Part shown: piece by piece, positions 1 through 13,361 of the stretch | How the letters are laid out: each line of letters opens with the position of its first letter | Position numbering within the stretch: the stretch's first letter is position 1 | Assembly (NCBI GenBank): GCA_029961685.1 | Contig: JARWKL010000007.1 | Location: 18,857,013-18,921,012, forward strand | DNA length: 64,000 bases | DNA from: Aristolochia californica | Lineage: Eukaryota; Streptophyta; Magnoliopsida; Piperales; Aristolochiaceae | Reading direction: 5' to 3' | Program-made: the position numbers and the translations under genes | The notes under the pieces: model-generated | The model's input: only the letters and a program-made list of their open reading frames with translations | Databases searched by the model: none | Told to the model about the DNA's origin: nothing

Positions 1-3000
1 TTTTTAAGAAATGACTTATGGATTGCAATTCAACACTCAGTTAAAAATCCCACCATCCCCTTTTCCCGACGGTCGCAAAACCTGAGATATAAAAAATAAA
101 ACGAGCTTACAATACCTTAAAAATATAGACACTCTTTGGAATTATCTCTCTCTATATTTTTGCTTTGTGCTTTTCCATTTTAGATGTACACTTTTTTCTT
201 AAATCAAAACTTTGAGTTTTCGCTCTCCCTTCATCTCGAAAACAAAAAAGGCAAAAAGCTCACAACAAAATGAAAATTTTATAGTTGATGGATGGAAAAG
301 ATTTAAAACAATAACTAATGCAAATAAAGGAAATTTATTCACACAGCACAAATGAACACAAAATTTTTGTTATCCAAGTTTGGGAAATTCCACTAGTTTA
401 ACCCTAATAGCTTGGAATTTTACAAGAAAGAGATTTCTTCTACACATGTTTTAAAAATGGATTTGCATGTTTGAAACATGGTAAAGATGCAATTGAGCTA
501 TGGATTCAAAGCTTTTAAAGAGAATAACAAACGGTCATTAAATTCTCAAGTGAACTTGCGGTGGGATATTTACCCGAGTCAAACATCCCATTATTTTGCC
601 CATTTGCAAAAAGCTGACATAACAATCATAGATGATTTTAAAGTGATTTATCATGTGTAACGGGCTATATTTTTATAAGAAATGACTTTTGGATTCGGAG
701 TCAACACTCAGTTAATAATCCCCCGCCTCCCTCTTTTCCTGACAATTGCAAAACCTTAGATATAAAAACGAAAAAGTGCTACCGATCCTTAAAAATTACA
801 GACACTCTTTGGAATTATCTCCCTCTATATTTGTGCATTGTGCATTTCGAATTTTTTTGTATACATTTTTCTTAAATCAGAACTTTGAGTTTTGCTCTCC
901 CTTCATCCCGTAAACAAAAAAGGCAAATAGATCACAACAAAATAAAAATTTTGTAGTTGATGTGTGGAAAACTTTTAAAATAATAACTAATGTCAATAAA
1001 GAAAATTTATTCACACACCACAAATGAACACAAAAGTCTTGTTGTCCAAGTTTGGGAATTTCCACCTGTCCAACCCTAATAGCTTGGAATTTTACATGAA
1101 GGAGATTTTTTCCACACATGTTTTAAAAATGGATATTCTTGCTTGAAACATGTTAAAGATTCAAATGACCTATGGATCTAAAACTTTTAAAGAGAATAAC
1201 AAACGCTCATTAAATTCTCAAGTGAACGTGCGGTGGGATATTTACCCAAGTCTAACAAGTCCTTATTTTGCCCATTCTCAAATATTTGACCTAACAGTCA
1301 TAGATGATTGGAAAGTGATTTATCATGCGTAACGGGCTATATTTTTGTAAGAAATGACTTATGGATTGCAATTCAACACTCAGTTAAAAATCCCCCGCCA
1401 CTCCTTTTCCCTTCGATTGGGAAACCTGAGATATAAAAACTAAAAAGAGCTTACTATCGCTAAATAATACAGACACTCTTTGGATTTATCTCTCTCTACA
1501 TTTGTGCATTGTGCTTCTCCATTTTAGATGTACACTTTTTTCTTTAATCAAATCTTTGTGTTTTCGCTCTCCCTTCTTCCCAAAAAAAAAAAAAAATATG
1601 GCAAAAAGCTCCCAACAAAATGAAAATTTTATAGTTGATGTATGGAAAAAATTTAACACGTTAACTAATGTAAATAATGAAAATTTATTCCCACAACACA
1701 AATGAACACAAAATTTTTGTTATTCATGTTTGGGAAATTCCCCTAGTTTAGCCCTTATAGCTTGGAATTTTACAAGAAAGAGATTTCTTCAACACATGTT
1801 TTAAAAATGGATATTCATGTTTGAAACATGTTAAAGATGCAAATGAGCTAAGGAGGCAAAGCTTTTAAAGAGAATAACAAACGCTCATTAAATTCTCAAG
1901 TGAACTTGCGGTGGGATATTTACGAGAGTCAAACAATCCATTATTTTTCCCATTAGCAAAAAGCTGACGTAACAATCATAGATGATTGTAAAGTGTTTTA
2001 TCATGCGTAACGGGCTATATTTTTGTAAGAAATGACTTTTGGATTGGGAGTCAACACTCAATTAAAAATCCCTCGCCTCCCCCTTTTTCCGACGAATGCA
2101 AAACCTGCGATATAAAAACGAAAAAGTGCTTACAATCCCTAAAAAGTAAAGACACTCTTTGGAATTATCTCTCTCTACATTTGTGCAATGTGCATTTCCA
2201 TTTTAGATGTACACAATTTTCTTAAATCAAAAGATCGAGTTTTTCCCTCTCCCTTCATCCCATAAACAAAATAGGCAAATAGATCAAAACAAAATGAAAA
2301 TATTATTGTTGATGTATAGAAAAAATTTAAAACAATAAAAAAATTAAATAAAGAAAATTTATTCACACACCACAAAGGAACACAAAATTTTTGCTATCCA
2401 AGTTTGGGAAATTCCACTAGTCCAACACTAATATCTTGGAATTTTACATGAAGGAGATTTTTTCTACACATGTTTTAAAAATGGATGTGCATGCTAGAAA
2501 CATCTTAAAGATTCAAATGACCTCTGGATCCAAAGCTTTTAAAGAGAATAACAAACACTCATTAAATTCTAAGTGAACGTGCGGTGGGATATTTTCCCAA
2601 GTCAAACAAGCCATTCTTTTGCCCATTTTCAAAAAGTTGACCTAACAATCATCGATGATTGTAAAGTGATTTGTCAGGCATAACGGGCTATATTTTTGTA
2701 AGAAATGACTTATGGATTGAAAGTCAACACCCAGTTAAAAACCACCCTCCTCCCCCTTTTCCCGATGATTGCAAAACCTTAGAAATAAAAACTCAAAAGT
2801 GCTTTCGGTCCCTAAAAATTACAGACACTCTTTGGAATTATATCTTTCTACATTTGTGCATTGTGCATTTCCATTTTAGGTGTACACTTTTTTCTTGAAT
2901 CAAAACTTGGAGTTTTCGCTCTCCCTTCACCCCGTAAACAAAAAAGCCAAATAGATCACAACAAAATAAAATTTTTATAGTTGATGTGTGGAAAAGATTT

Positions 3001-3357
3001 AAAACAATAACTAATGTCAATAAAGAAAATTTATTCACACACCTCAAAAGAACACAAAAGTTTTGTTATCCAAGTTTGAGAAATTCCACTTGTCTAACAC
3101 TAATAGCCTGGAATTTAACATGAAGGAGGTTTTTTCTACACATGTTTTAAAAATGGATATGCATGCTTGAAACATGTTAAAGATTAAAATGACCTATGGA
3201 TCCAAAGCTTTTAAAGAGAATAAAAAAAACTCATTAAATTCTCAAGTGAACGTGTGGTGGGATATTTACCCGAGTCTAACAAGTCATTATTTTTGCCCAT
3301 TTTCAAAAAATTTACCTAACAAACATAGATGATTGTAATGTGATTTATCATGCGTAA
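1..3357. repeat. Monomers 1-5: A, B/C hybrid, A, B, C
   Basis: Monomers start at 1 (partial), 661, 1333, 2011 and 2684. Monomer 1 is type A throughout. Monomer 2 has a B head (TTTTGGATTCGGAGTC) but a C body and tail (GATGTGTGG, CCCTAATAGC, GCTTGAAAC). Monomers 3-5 form one A-B-C trimer of about 2.0 kb. This stretch therefore holds both the dimer form (A plus B/C) and the trimer form seen on a larger scale to the right. Confidence 0.85.
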
Positions 3358-6300
3358 CGGGCTATAGTTTTGTAAGAAATGACTTATGGATTGCAATTCA
3401 ACACTCAGTTAAAAATCCCCCACCACCCCCTTTTCCCGACGATTGCAAAACCTAAGATATCAAAACTAAAAAGAGCTTACAATCCCTAAAAAATACAAAC
3501 ACTCTTTGGAATTATCTCTCTCTACATTTTTGCATTGTGCTTTTCCATTTTAGAAGTACACTTTTTTCTTAATCAAAATATTTAGTTTTCGCTCTCCATT
3601 CATCCCGAAAACAAAAAAGGCAAAAAACTCACAACAAAATGTAAATTTTATAGTTGATGTATGGAAAAAATTTAAAACAATAACTAATGTAAATAAAGAA
3701 AATGTATTCACACAACACAAATGAACACAAAAGTTTTGTTATCCATGTTTTGGAAATTCCACTAGTTTAAGCCTAATAGCTTGGAATGTTACAAGAAAGA
3801 GATTTCTTCTACACATGTTTTAAAAATGGCTATGCGTGTTTGAAACATGTTAAAGATTCAAATGAGCTATGGAGGCAAAGCTTTTAAAGAGAATAACAAA
3901 TGCTCATTAAATTCTCAAGTGAACTAGCGGTGGGATATTTACCCGAGTCTAACAATCCATTATTTTGCCCATTTGCAAAAAGCTAACATAACAATCATAG
4001 ATGATTGTAAAGTGATTTATCATGCGTAACGGGCTATATTTTTGTAAGAAATGACTTTTGGATTGGGATTCAACACTCTATTAAAAATGCCACGCCTACC
4101 CCTTTTCCCGATGATTGCAAAACCTGAGATATAAAAACGAAAAGGTGCTTACGATCCCTAAAAATTACAAACACTCTTTAGAATTATCTCTCTCTGCATT
4201 TGTGCATTGTGCATTTCCATTTTAGTTGTAAATGAGAACTTTGAGTTTTCGCTCTCCCTTCATCCCGTAAACAAAAAAGGCAAATAGATCACTACAAAAT
4301 AAAAAATTTTTACTTGATGTTCGGAAAAAAATTAAAACAATAACTAGTGTTAATAAAAAAAATTTATTCACACACCACGAATGAACACAAAAATTTTGTT
4401 ATCCTAGTTTGGGAAATTCCACTTGTCCAACCCTAATAGCTTGGAATTTTATACGAAGGAGATTTCTTCCACACATGTTTTAAAAATGGATATGCATTAT
4501 TGAAACATGTTAAAGATTCAAATGATCTATGGATCCAAAGCCTTTAAAGAGAATAACAAACGCTCATTAAATTCTCAAGTGAACGTGCGGTGGGATATTT
4601 ACCCTAGTCAAACAAGTCATTATTTTGCCCATTTTGAAAAATTTGACCTAAAAATCATAGATGATTGTAAAGTGATTTATCATGCATAACGGCCTATATT
4701 TTTTTAAGAAATGACTTATGGATTGCAATTCAACACTCAGTTAAAATTAACCCGCCACCCCCTTTTCCCGACGATTGCAAAACCTGAGATATAAAAACTA
4801 AAAAGAGCTTACAATCCCTAAAAAATACACACACTCTTTGGAATTATCTCTCTCTACATTTGTCCATTGTGCTTTTCCCTTTTAGATGTACACTTTTTTT
4901 CTTAAATCAAAACTTTGTGTTTTCGCTCTCCCTTCATCTCGAAAACAAAAAAGGCAAAAAAATCACAACAAAATAAAAATTATATAGTTGATGGATGGAA
5001 AAGATTTAAAACAAAAATAAATGTAAATAAATAAAACATATTCACACAACACAAATGAACACAAAAGTTTTGTTATCCAAGATTGGGAAATTCCACTAGT
5101 TTAACACTAATAGCTTGGAATTTTACAAGAAAGAGATTTCTTCTACACATGTTTTAAAAATGGATATGCATGTTTGAAACATGTTAAAGATGCAAATGAG
5201 CTATGGAGGAAAAGCTTTTAAAGAGAATAACAAACGCTCATTAAATTCTCAAGTGAACTTGCGGTGGGATATTTACCCGAGTCAAACAATCCATTATTTT
5301 GCCCATTTGCAAAAAGTTGACATAACAATCACAGATGATTGTAAAGTGATTTATAATTGTAACAGGCTATATTTTGGTAAGAAATGACTTTTGGATTGGG
5401 AGTCAACACTCAGATAAAAATCCCCCGCCTCCCCCTTTTCCCGACGATTGCAAAACCTGAGATATAAAAACGAAAAAGTGCTTGCGATCCCCAAAAATTA
5501 CAGACACTCTTTGGAATTATCCCTCTCTACATTTTGGCATTGTGCAATTCCATTTTAGATGTAAATCAGAACTTTGAGTTTTCGCTCTCCGTTCATCCTT
5601 TAAACAAAAAAGGCAAATAGATGACAACAAAATCAATATTTTATAGTTGATGTACGGAAAAATTTTAAACAATAACTAATGTCAATAAAAAAAAATTTAT
5701 TCACACACCAAAAATGAACACAAAAAATTTGTTATCCATGTTTTTTAAATTCCACTTGTCCAACCCTTATAGCTTGGAATTTTACATGGAGGTGATTTTT
5801 TCTACACATGTTTTAAAAATGGATATGCATGCTTGAAACATGTTAAAGATTCAAATGACCTATGAATCCAAAGCTTTTAAAGAGAATAACAAACGCTCAT
5901 TAAATTCTGAAGTGAACGTGCGGAGGGATATTTACCCGAGTCTAACAAGTCATTATTTTTCCCATTTTCAAAAATTCTAACTAACAATCATAGATGATTG
6001 TAAAGTGATTTATCATGCTTAACGGGCTATATTTTTTTAAGAAATGACTTATGGATTGCAATTCAACACTCAGTTAAGAATCCCCCGCCACCCCCTTTTC
6101 CCTACGATTGCAAAACCTGAGATAGAAAAACTAAAAAGAGCATACAATCCCAAAAAAATACAGACACTCTTTGGAATTATCTCTCTCTACATTTGTGCAT
6201 TTTACTTTTCCATTTTAGATCTACACTTTTTTCTTAAATCATAACTTTGAGTTTTCGCTCTCCCTTCATCCCGAGAACAAAAAAGGCAAAAAGCTCATAA

Positions 6301-8027
6301 CAAAATGAAACTTTTATAGTTAATGTATGTAAAATTTTTAAAATAATAACAAATGTAAATAAAGAAAACTTATTCACACAACACAAATGAACACAAAAGT
6401 TTTTTTATCCAAGTTTGGGAAATTCCACTAGTTTTACCCTAATAGCTTGGAATTTTACTAGAAAGAGATTTCTTCTACACATGTTTTAAAAATGAATATG
6501 CATGTTTGAAACTTGTTAAAAATGCAAATGAGCCATGGAGGCAAAGCTTTTAAAGAGAATAACAAACATTCATTAAATTCTCAAGTGAACTTGTGGTGGG
6601 ATATTTACCCGAGTCAATCAATCCATTATTTTTCCCATTTGCAAAAAGCAGAGATAATAATCATAGATGATTGTAAAGTGATTTATCTTGTGTAATGGAC
6701 TATATTTTTTTAAGAAATGACTTTTGGATTGGGAGTGAACACTTAGTTAAAAATCCCCCGCCTCCCCCTTTTCCCGACGATTGCAAAACCTGAGATATAA
6801 AAACGAAAAAGTACTTACGATTCATAAAAATTACAGACACTCTTTGGAATTATCCTTCTCTACATTTGTGCATTGTGCATTTCCATTTAGATGTAAATCA
6901 GCACTTAGACTTTTTCGCTCTCCGTTCATCCCGTAAACAAAAAAGGCAAATAGATCACAACAAAATAAAAATTTTATAGTTGATGTGCGGAAAAAATTTA
7001 AAACAATAACTAATGTCAGTAAAAAAATTTATTCACACACCAAAAATAAACGCAAAATGTTTGTTATCCAAGTTTGGGAAATTCCACTTGTCCAACCCTA
7101 ATAGCTCGGAATTTTACATGAAGGAGATTTTTTCTACACATGTTTTAAAAATAGATATGCATGCTTGAAAAATGTTAAAGAATCAAATGACCTATGGATC
7201 CAAAGCTTTTAAAGAGAATAACAAAGACTCATTAAATTCTCAAGTGAACGTGTGGTGGGATATTTACCCGAGTCTAACAAGTAATTATTTTGCCCATTTT
7301 CAAAAATTTGACCTAACAATCATAAATGTTTGTAAAGTGATTAATCATGCGTAACGGGCTACATTTTTTGTAAGAAATGACTTATGGATTGCAATTCAAC
7401 ACTTAGTTAAGAATCCCCCGCCACCCCTTTTTCCCGACGATTGCAAAACCTGAGATATAAAAACTAAAAAGAGCTTACAATCCCGAAAAAATACCAACAA
7501 TCTTTGGAATTATCTCTCTCTACATTTTTGCATTGTGCTTTTCCAGTTTAGATTTACACTTTTTTCTTAAATCAAAACTTTAAGTTTTCACTCTCCCTTC
7601 ATTCCGAAAACAACAAAGGCAAAAAGCTCACTACAAAATGAAAATTTTAAAGTTGATGTATGGAAAAAATTTAAAACAATAACAAATGTAAATAAAGATA
7701 ACTTATTCACACAACAAAAATGAACAAAAAATTTTTTTATCCAAGCTTGGGAAATTCCACAAGTTTAACCCTAATAGCTTGGAATTTTACAAGAAAGTGA
7801 ATTCTTCAACACATGTTTTAAAAATGGATATGCATGTTTGAAACATGTTAAAGTTGCAAATGAGCTATGGAGGCAAAGCTTTTAAAGAGAATAACAAACG
7901 CTCATTAAATTCTCAAGTGAACGTGCGGTGGGATATTTACTCGAGTCTAACAAGTCATTATTTTGCCCATTTTCAAAAATTTGACCTAACAATCATAGAT
8001 GATTGTAAAGTGATTTATCATGCGTAA
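3358..8027. repeat. Dimeric HOR block (A + B/C hybrid), monomers 6-12
   Basis: Starts are 3358 A, 4030 B/C, 4690 A, 5363 B/C, 6023 A, 6696 B/C and 7355 A. The three B/C hybrids are 659-660 bp and share a 13-bp deletion that removes most of the T-rich run after TTTTAGATGTA (near 4229, 5563 and 6894). This marks them as copies of one ancestor, so the true period here is about 1332 bp. Monomer 12 begins as A but switches to a C end within the GAAC(T/G)TGCGG region near 7900-7921. That switch explains why another A head follows at 8028. Confidence 0.85.
5421..5442. other. Conserved pyrimidine-rich tract (example in monomer 9)
   Basis: Each monomer carries, about 60 bp from its start, a C/T-rich run of about 22 bases broken by one G, followed by GACGATTGC. 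It is the most GC-rich segment of an otherwise AT-rich monomer and contains two CpGs. B and C monomers read CCGCCTCCCCC, while A monomers read CCGCCACCCCC. Confidence 0.75.
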
Positions 8028-9339
8028 CGGGCTATATTTTTGTAAGAAATGACATATGGATTGCAATTCAACACTCAATTAAAAATCCCCCGCCACCCCC
8101 TTTTCCCGTCGATTGCAAAACTAGAGATATAAAAAATAAAAAGAGCTTACAATCCCTAAAAAATATAGACACTCTTTGGAAGTATCTCTCTCTACATTTT
8201 TGCATTGTTCTTTTTCATTTTAGATGTACACTTTTTTCTTAAATCAAAATTTTGAGTTTTCTCTCTTCCTTAATCCCGTTCATCCCGAAACCAAAAAGGC
8301 AAAAAGCTTGCAACAAAATGAAAATTTTATAGTTGATGTATGGAAAGAATTTTAAACATTAACAAATGTAAATAAAGAAAACTTATTCACACAATACAAA
8401 TGAACACAAAAGTTTTTTTATCCAAGTTTGGGAAATTCCACTAGTTTAACCCTAATAGCTTGAAATTTTACAAGAAAGAGATTTCTTCTACACATGTTTT
8501 AAAAATGGATACGTATGTTTGAAACATGTTAAAGATGCAAATGAGCTATGGAGGCAAATCTTTTAAAGAGACTAAGCAACGCTCAATCAATTCTCAAGTG
8601 AACTTGCAGTGGGATATTTACCCGAATCAAACAATCCTTTATGTCGCACATTTGAGAAAAGCTGACCTAAAAATCATAGATGATTGTAAACTAATTTATC
8701 ATGCGTAATGGGCTATATTTTTGTAAGAAATGACTTTAGGATTGGGAGCCAACACTCAGTTAAAATTCCCATGCTCCCCCTATTCCCGATGATTGCAAAA
8801 CCAGAGATATGAAAACAAAAAAGTATCTCTCTCAACATTTTTGCATTGTACATTTCCATTTTAGATGTACACTTTTTTCTTAAATCAGAACTTTGAGTTT
8901 TCTTTCTCCCTTCATCCCGTAGAAAAAAAGGCAAATAGATGACAACAAAATAAAACATTTATAGTTGATGTGTGGAAAAAATTTAAAACAATAACTAATG
9001 CCAATAAAGAAAATTTATTCGCACACCACAAATCAAGAATAAAGTTTTGTTATCCAAGTTTTGGAAATTCCACTTGTCCAACCATAATAGCTTGGAATTT
9101 TAAATGAAGGAGATTTTTTCTACACTTGTTATAAAAATGTATATGCATGCTTGAAACATGTTAAAGATTCAAATGACCTATGGACCCAAAGCTTTTAAAG
9201 ACAATAACAAACGCTCATTAAATTCTCAAGTGAACGTGGGTGGGATATTTACCCGAGTCTAACAAGTCATTATTTTGCCCATTTTCAAAAATTTTACCTA
9301 ACAATCATAGATGATTGTAAAGTGATTTATCATGCGTAA
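8028..9339. repeat. Monomers 13-14: long A and shortened B/C
   Basis: Monomer 13 (8028-8708, 681 bp) is type A with a small internal duplication near 8266-8286, where the CTTCATCCCG-like segment occurs twice (TTAATCCCGTTCATCCCG). Monomer 14 (8709-9339, 631 bp) has a B head and C tail. It lacks about 40 bp between AAAAAAGT and ATCTCTCTC near 8824, which removes the CTTACAATCCC..TTTGGAATT segment present in nearly all other copies. Confidence 0.85.
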
Positions 9340-12300
9340 CTAGCTATATTTTTGTAAGAAATGCCTTATGGATTGCAATTCAACACTCAGTTAAAAATCC
9401 CCCGCCACCCCCTTTTCCCGACGATTGCAAAACCTAATGTATAAAAACTAAAAAGAGCTTACAATCCCTAAAAAATACAGACACTCTTCTGAAATATCTC
9501 TGTCAACATTTTGTGCATTGTGCTTTTCCATTTTAGATGTACACTTTTTTCTTTAATAAAAACATTGAGTTTTCGCTCTACCTTCATCCCAAAAAAAAAA
9601 AGGCAAAAAGCTCGCTAGAAAATAAAAATTTTATAGCTGATGTATGGAAAAATTTTAAAACAATAACAAATGTAAATAAATAAAATTTATTCACACAACA
9701 CAAATGAACACATAAGTTTTGTTATCCTAGTTTAGGAAATTCCACTAGTTTAACCCTAATAGCTTGCAATTTTACAAGAAAGAGATTTCTTTTACAAATG
9801 TTTTAAAAATGGATATACATGTTTGAAACATGTTAAAGATGCAAATGAGCTATGGATGCAGAACTTCTAAAGAGAATAACAAACGCTCATTAAATTCTCA
9901 AGTGAACTTGCGGTGGGATATTTACCCGAGTTAAACATGCTATTATTTTTCCCATTTGCAAAAAGCTGACATAACAATCATAGATTATTGTAAAGTGATT
10001 TATCATGCGTTACGGGCTATATTTTTGTAAGAAATGACTTTTGGAATGGGAGTCAACAATCAGTTAAAAATCCCCCGCCTCGCCCTTTTTTCGACGATTG
10101 CAAAACTTGAGATATGAAAACAAAAAAATGCTTACAATCCCTAAAACTTACAGACACTCTTTGGAATTATCTCTCTCTACATTTTTGCATTATGCATTTC
10201 CATTTTAGATGTACACTTTTTTCTTAAATCAAAACTTCGAGTTTTTCGCTCTCCCTTCATCCCGTAAACAAAACAGGCAAATAGATCACAACAAAATAAA
10301 AAGTTTATTATTGATGTACGGAAAAAATTTAAAACAATAAAAAAGTGAATAAATAAAATTTAATCACACACCAAAAATGGACACAAAAGTTTTGTTATCC
10401 AAGTTTGGGAAATTCCACTAGTCTAACACTAATATCTTGGAATTTTACATGAAGGAGATTTTTTCTACACATGTTTTAAAAGTGGATATGCAAGCTAGAA
10501 ACATGTTAAAGATTCAAATGACCTATGAATCCAAAACTTTTAAAGAGAATAACAAACGCTCATTAAATTCTCAAGTGAACGTGCAGTTGGATATTTGCCC
10601 GAGTCAAAGAAGCCATTATTTTGCCCAATTTCAAAAAGTTGACCTACCAATCATAGATGGTTGTGAAGTGATTTGTCATGTGTAATGGGCTATATTTTTT
10701 TAAGAAATGACTTATGGATTGGAAGTCAACACTCAGTTAAAAATCACCTGCCTCCCCCCTTTCTTCACTATTGCTAAACATTAGATATAAAAAATGTAAA
10801 CGTACTTACGATCCCTAAAAATTACAGACACTCTTCTCTACATTTGTGCATTGTGCATTTCCATTTTAGATGTACACTTTTTTCTTAAATAAAACATTGA
10901 GTTTTCGATCTCCCTTCATCCCGTAAACCAAAAAGGCAAATAGATCACAACAAAATAAAACTTTTATAGTTGATGTGTGGAACAAAATTAAAACAATAAC
11001 TAATGTCAATAAAGAAAATTTATTCACACACCACAAATGAACACAAAAGTTTTGTTATCCAACTTTGGGAAATTCCACTTGTCCTACCCTAATAGTTTGG
11101 AATTTTACATGAAGGAGATTTTTTCTACACAAGCTTTAAAAATGGATATGCATGCTTGAAACATGTTAAAAATTCAAATGACCCATGGATCCAAAGCTTT
11201 TAAAGAGAATAACAAATGCTCATTAAATTCTCAAGTGAACGTACGGTGGGATATTTACCCGAGTCTAACAAGTCATTATTTAGCCCATTTTCAAAAATTT
11301 GACCTAACAATCATAGATGATTGTTAAGTGATTTATCATGCGTAACGGGATATATTTTTGTACGAAATGACTTATGGATTGCAATTCAACACTCAGTTGA
11401 AAATCCCCCGCCACCCCATTTCCCGACGATTGCAAAACCTGAGATATAAAAACAAAAAAGAGCTTACAATCCCTAAAAAATACAAACACTCTTTGGAATT
11501 ATCTCTCTCTACATTTTGTGCATTGTGCTTTTCCATTTTAGATGTACACTTTTTTCTTAAATCAAAACTTTGAGTTTTCGCTCTCCCTTTCTATTGAAAA
11601 CAAAAATTGCAAAAAGCTCACAACTAAATGAAAATTTTAAAGTTGATGTATGGAAAAAATTTAAAACAATAAGAAATTTGAATAAATAAAATTTATTCAC
11701 ACAACATAAATGAACACAAAAGTTTTGTTATCCAAGTTTGGGAAATTCCACTAGTTCAACCCTAATAGCTTGAAATTTTACAAGAAAGAGATTTCTTCTA
11801 CACATGTTTTAAAAATGGATATGCATGTTTGAAACATGTTAAAGATGCAAATGAGCTATGGATGCAAAGCTTTTAACGAGAATAAGAAATGCTCATTAAA
11901 TTCTCAAGTGAACTTGCTGTGGGATATTTACCCGAGTCAAACAATCGATTATTTTGCCCTTTTGCAAAAAGATGACATAACAATCATAGATGATTGTAAA
12001 GTGATTTATCATGCGTAACGGGCTATATTTTTTTAAGAAATGACTTTTGGATTGGGAGTCAACACTCAGTTAAAAATCCTTCGCCTCCCCCTTTTCCCGA
12101 TGATTGCAAAACCGGAGATATAAAATCGAAAAAGTGCTTACAATCCCTAAAAATTACTGACACTCTGTGGAATTATCTCTCTCTATACTTTTTGCATTAT
12201 GAATTTCAATTTTAGATGTACACTTCTTTCTTAAATCAAACCTTTGATTTTTTCGCTCTCCCTTCATTCCGTAAACAAAAAAGGCAAATAGATCCCAAAT

Positions 12301-13361
12301 AATGAAAATTTTATTGTTGATGTACAGAAAAAATTTAAAACAATAAAAAAATAAAATAAAATAAATTTATTTACACACCAAAAATGAACACAAAAGTTTT
12401 GTTATCCAAGTTTGGGAAATTCCACTAGTCCTACACTTATAGCTTGGAATTTTACATGGAGGAGATTTGTTCAAAAATGGATATGAAACCTAGAAACATG
12501 TTAAATATTCAAATGACCATTGGATCCAAAGCTTTTAAAGAGAATAACAAACTTTCATTAAATTCTCAAGTGAATGTGTGGTGGGATATTTCCCCGAGTC
12601 AAACTAGCCATTATTTTTCCCATTTTAAAAAAGTTGATCTAACAATCATAGATGATTGTAAAGTGATTTTTCATGCATAACGAGCTATATTTTTGTAAGA
12701 AATGACTTATGGATTGGAAGTCAACACTCAGTTAAAAATCCCCCGCCTCCCACTTTTCCCGACGATTGCAAAACCTTAGATATAAAGACATAAAAACAAA
12801 AAAGTGCTTACGATCCCTAAAAATTACAGACACTCTTTGGAATTATCTCTCTGTACATTTGTGCATTGTGCATTTCCATTTTAGATGTACACTATTTTCT
12901 TAAATAAGAACTTTGAGTTTTCGCTCTCCCTTCATACCGTAAACAAAAAAGGCAAATAGATCACAACAAAATAAAACTTTTATAGTTGATGTGTGGAAAA
13001 AATTTAAAAGAACAACTAATGTCATTAAAGAAAATTTATTCACACACCAGAAATGAACACAAAAGTTTTGTTATCCAAGTTTGGGAAATTCCACTTGTCC
13101 AAGCCTAATAGCTTGGAATTTTACATGAAGGAGATTTTTTCTACACACGTTTTAAAAATGGATATGCATGCTTGAAACATGTTAAAGATTCAAATGACCT
13201 ATAGATCCAATGCTTTTAAAGAGAATAACAAACGCTAATTAAATTCTCAAGTGCACGTGCGGTGGGATATTTGCCCGAGTCAAACAAGCCATTATTTTGC
13301 CCATTTTAAACAAGTTCACCTAACAATCATAGATTATTGTAAATTGATTTATCATACGTAA
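9340..13361. repeat. Two A-B-C trimers, monomers 15-20
   Basis: Starts are 9340 A, 10013 B, 10686 C, 11346 A, 12019 B and 12681 C. The trimer period is about 2006-2016 bp. Monomer 17 lost 12 bp (TGGAATTATCTC) near 10837. Monomer 20 is 681 bp because ATATAAAGACATAAAAAC near 12780-12798 carries a short duplicated segment. Its tail changes from C to B-like (TTTGCCCGAGTCAAACAAGCC) near 13270, yet an A head still follows. Confidence 0.85.

Noticed and set aside
1582..1596. Run of 15 A in monomer 3 as a poly(A) tail of a retroposed copy
   Set aside because: It lies at the same internal position where other monomers have AAAACAAAAAAGG, so it is slippage in an existing A-rich stretch.
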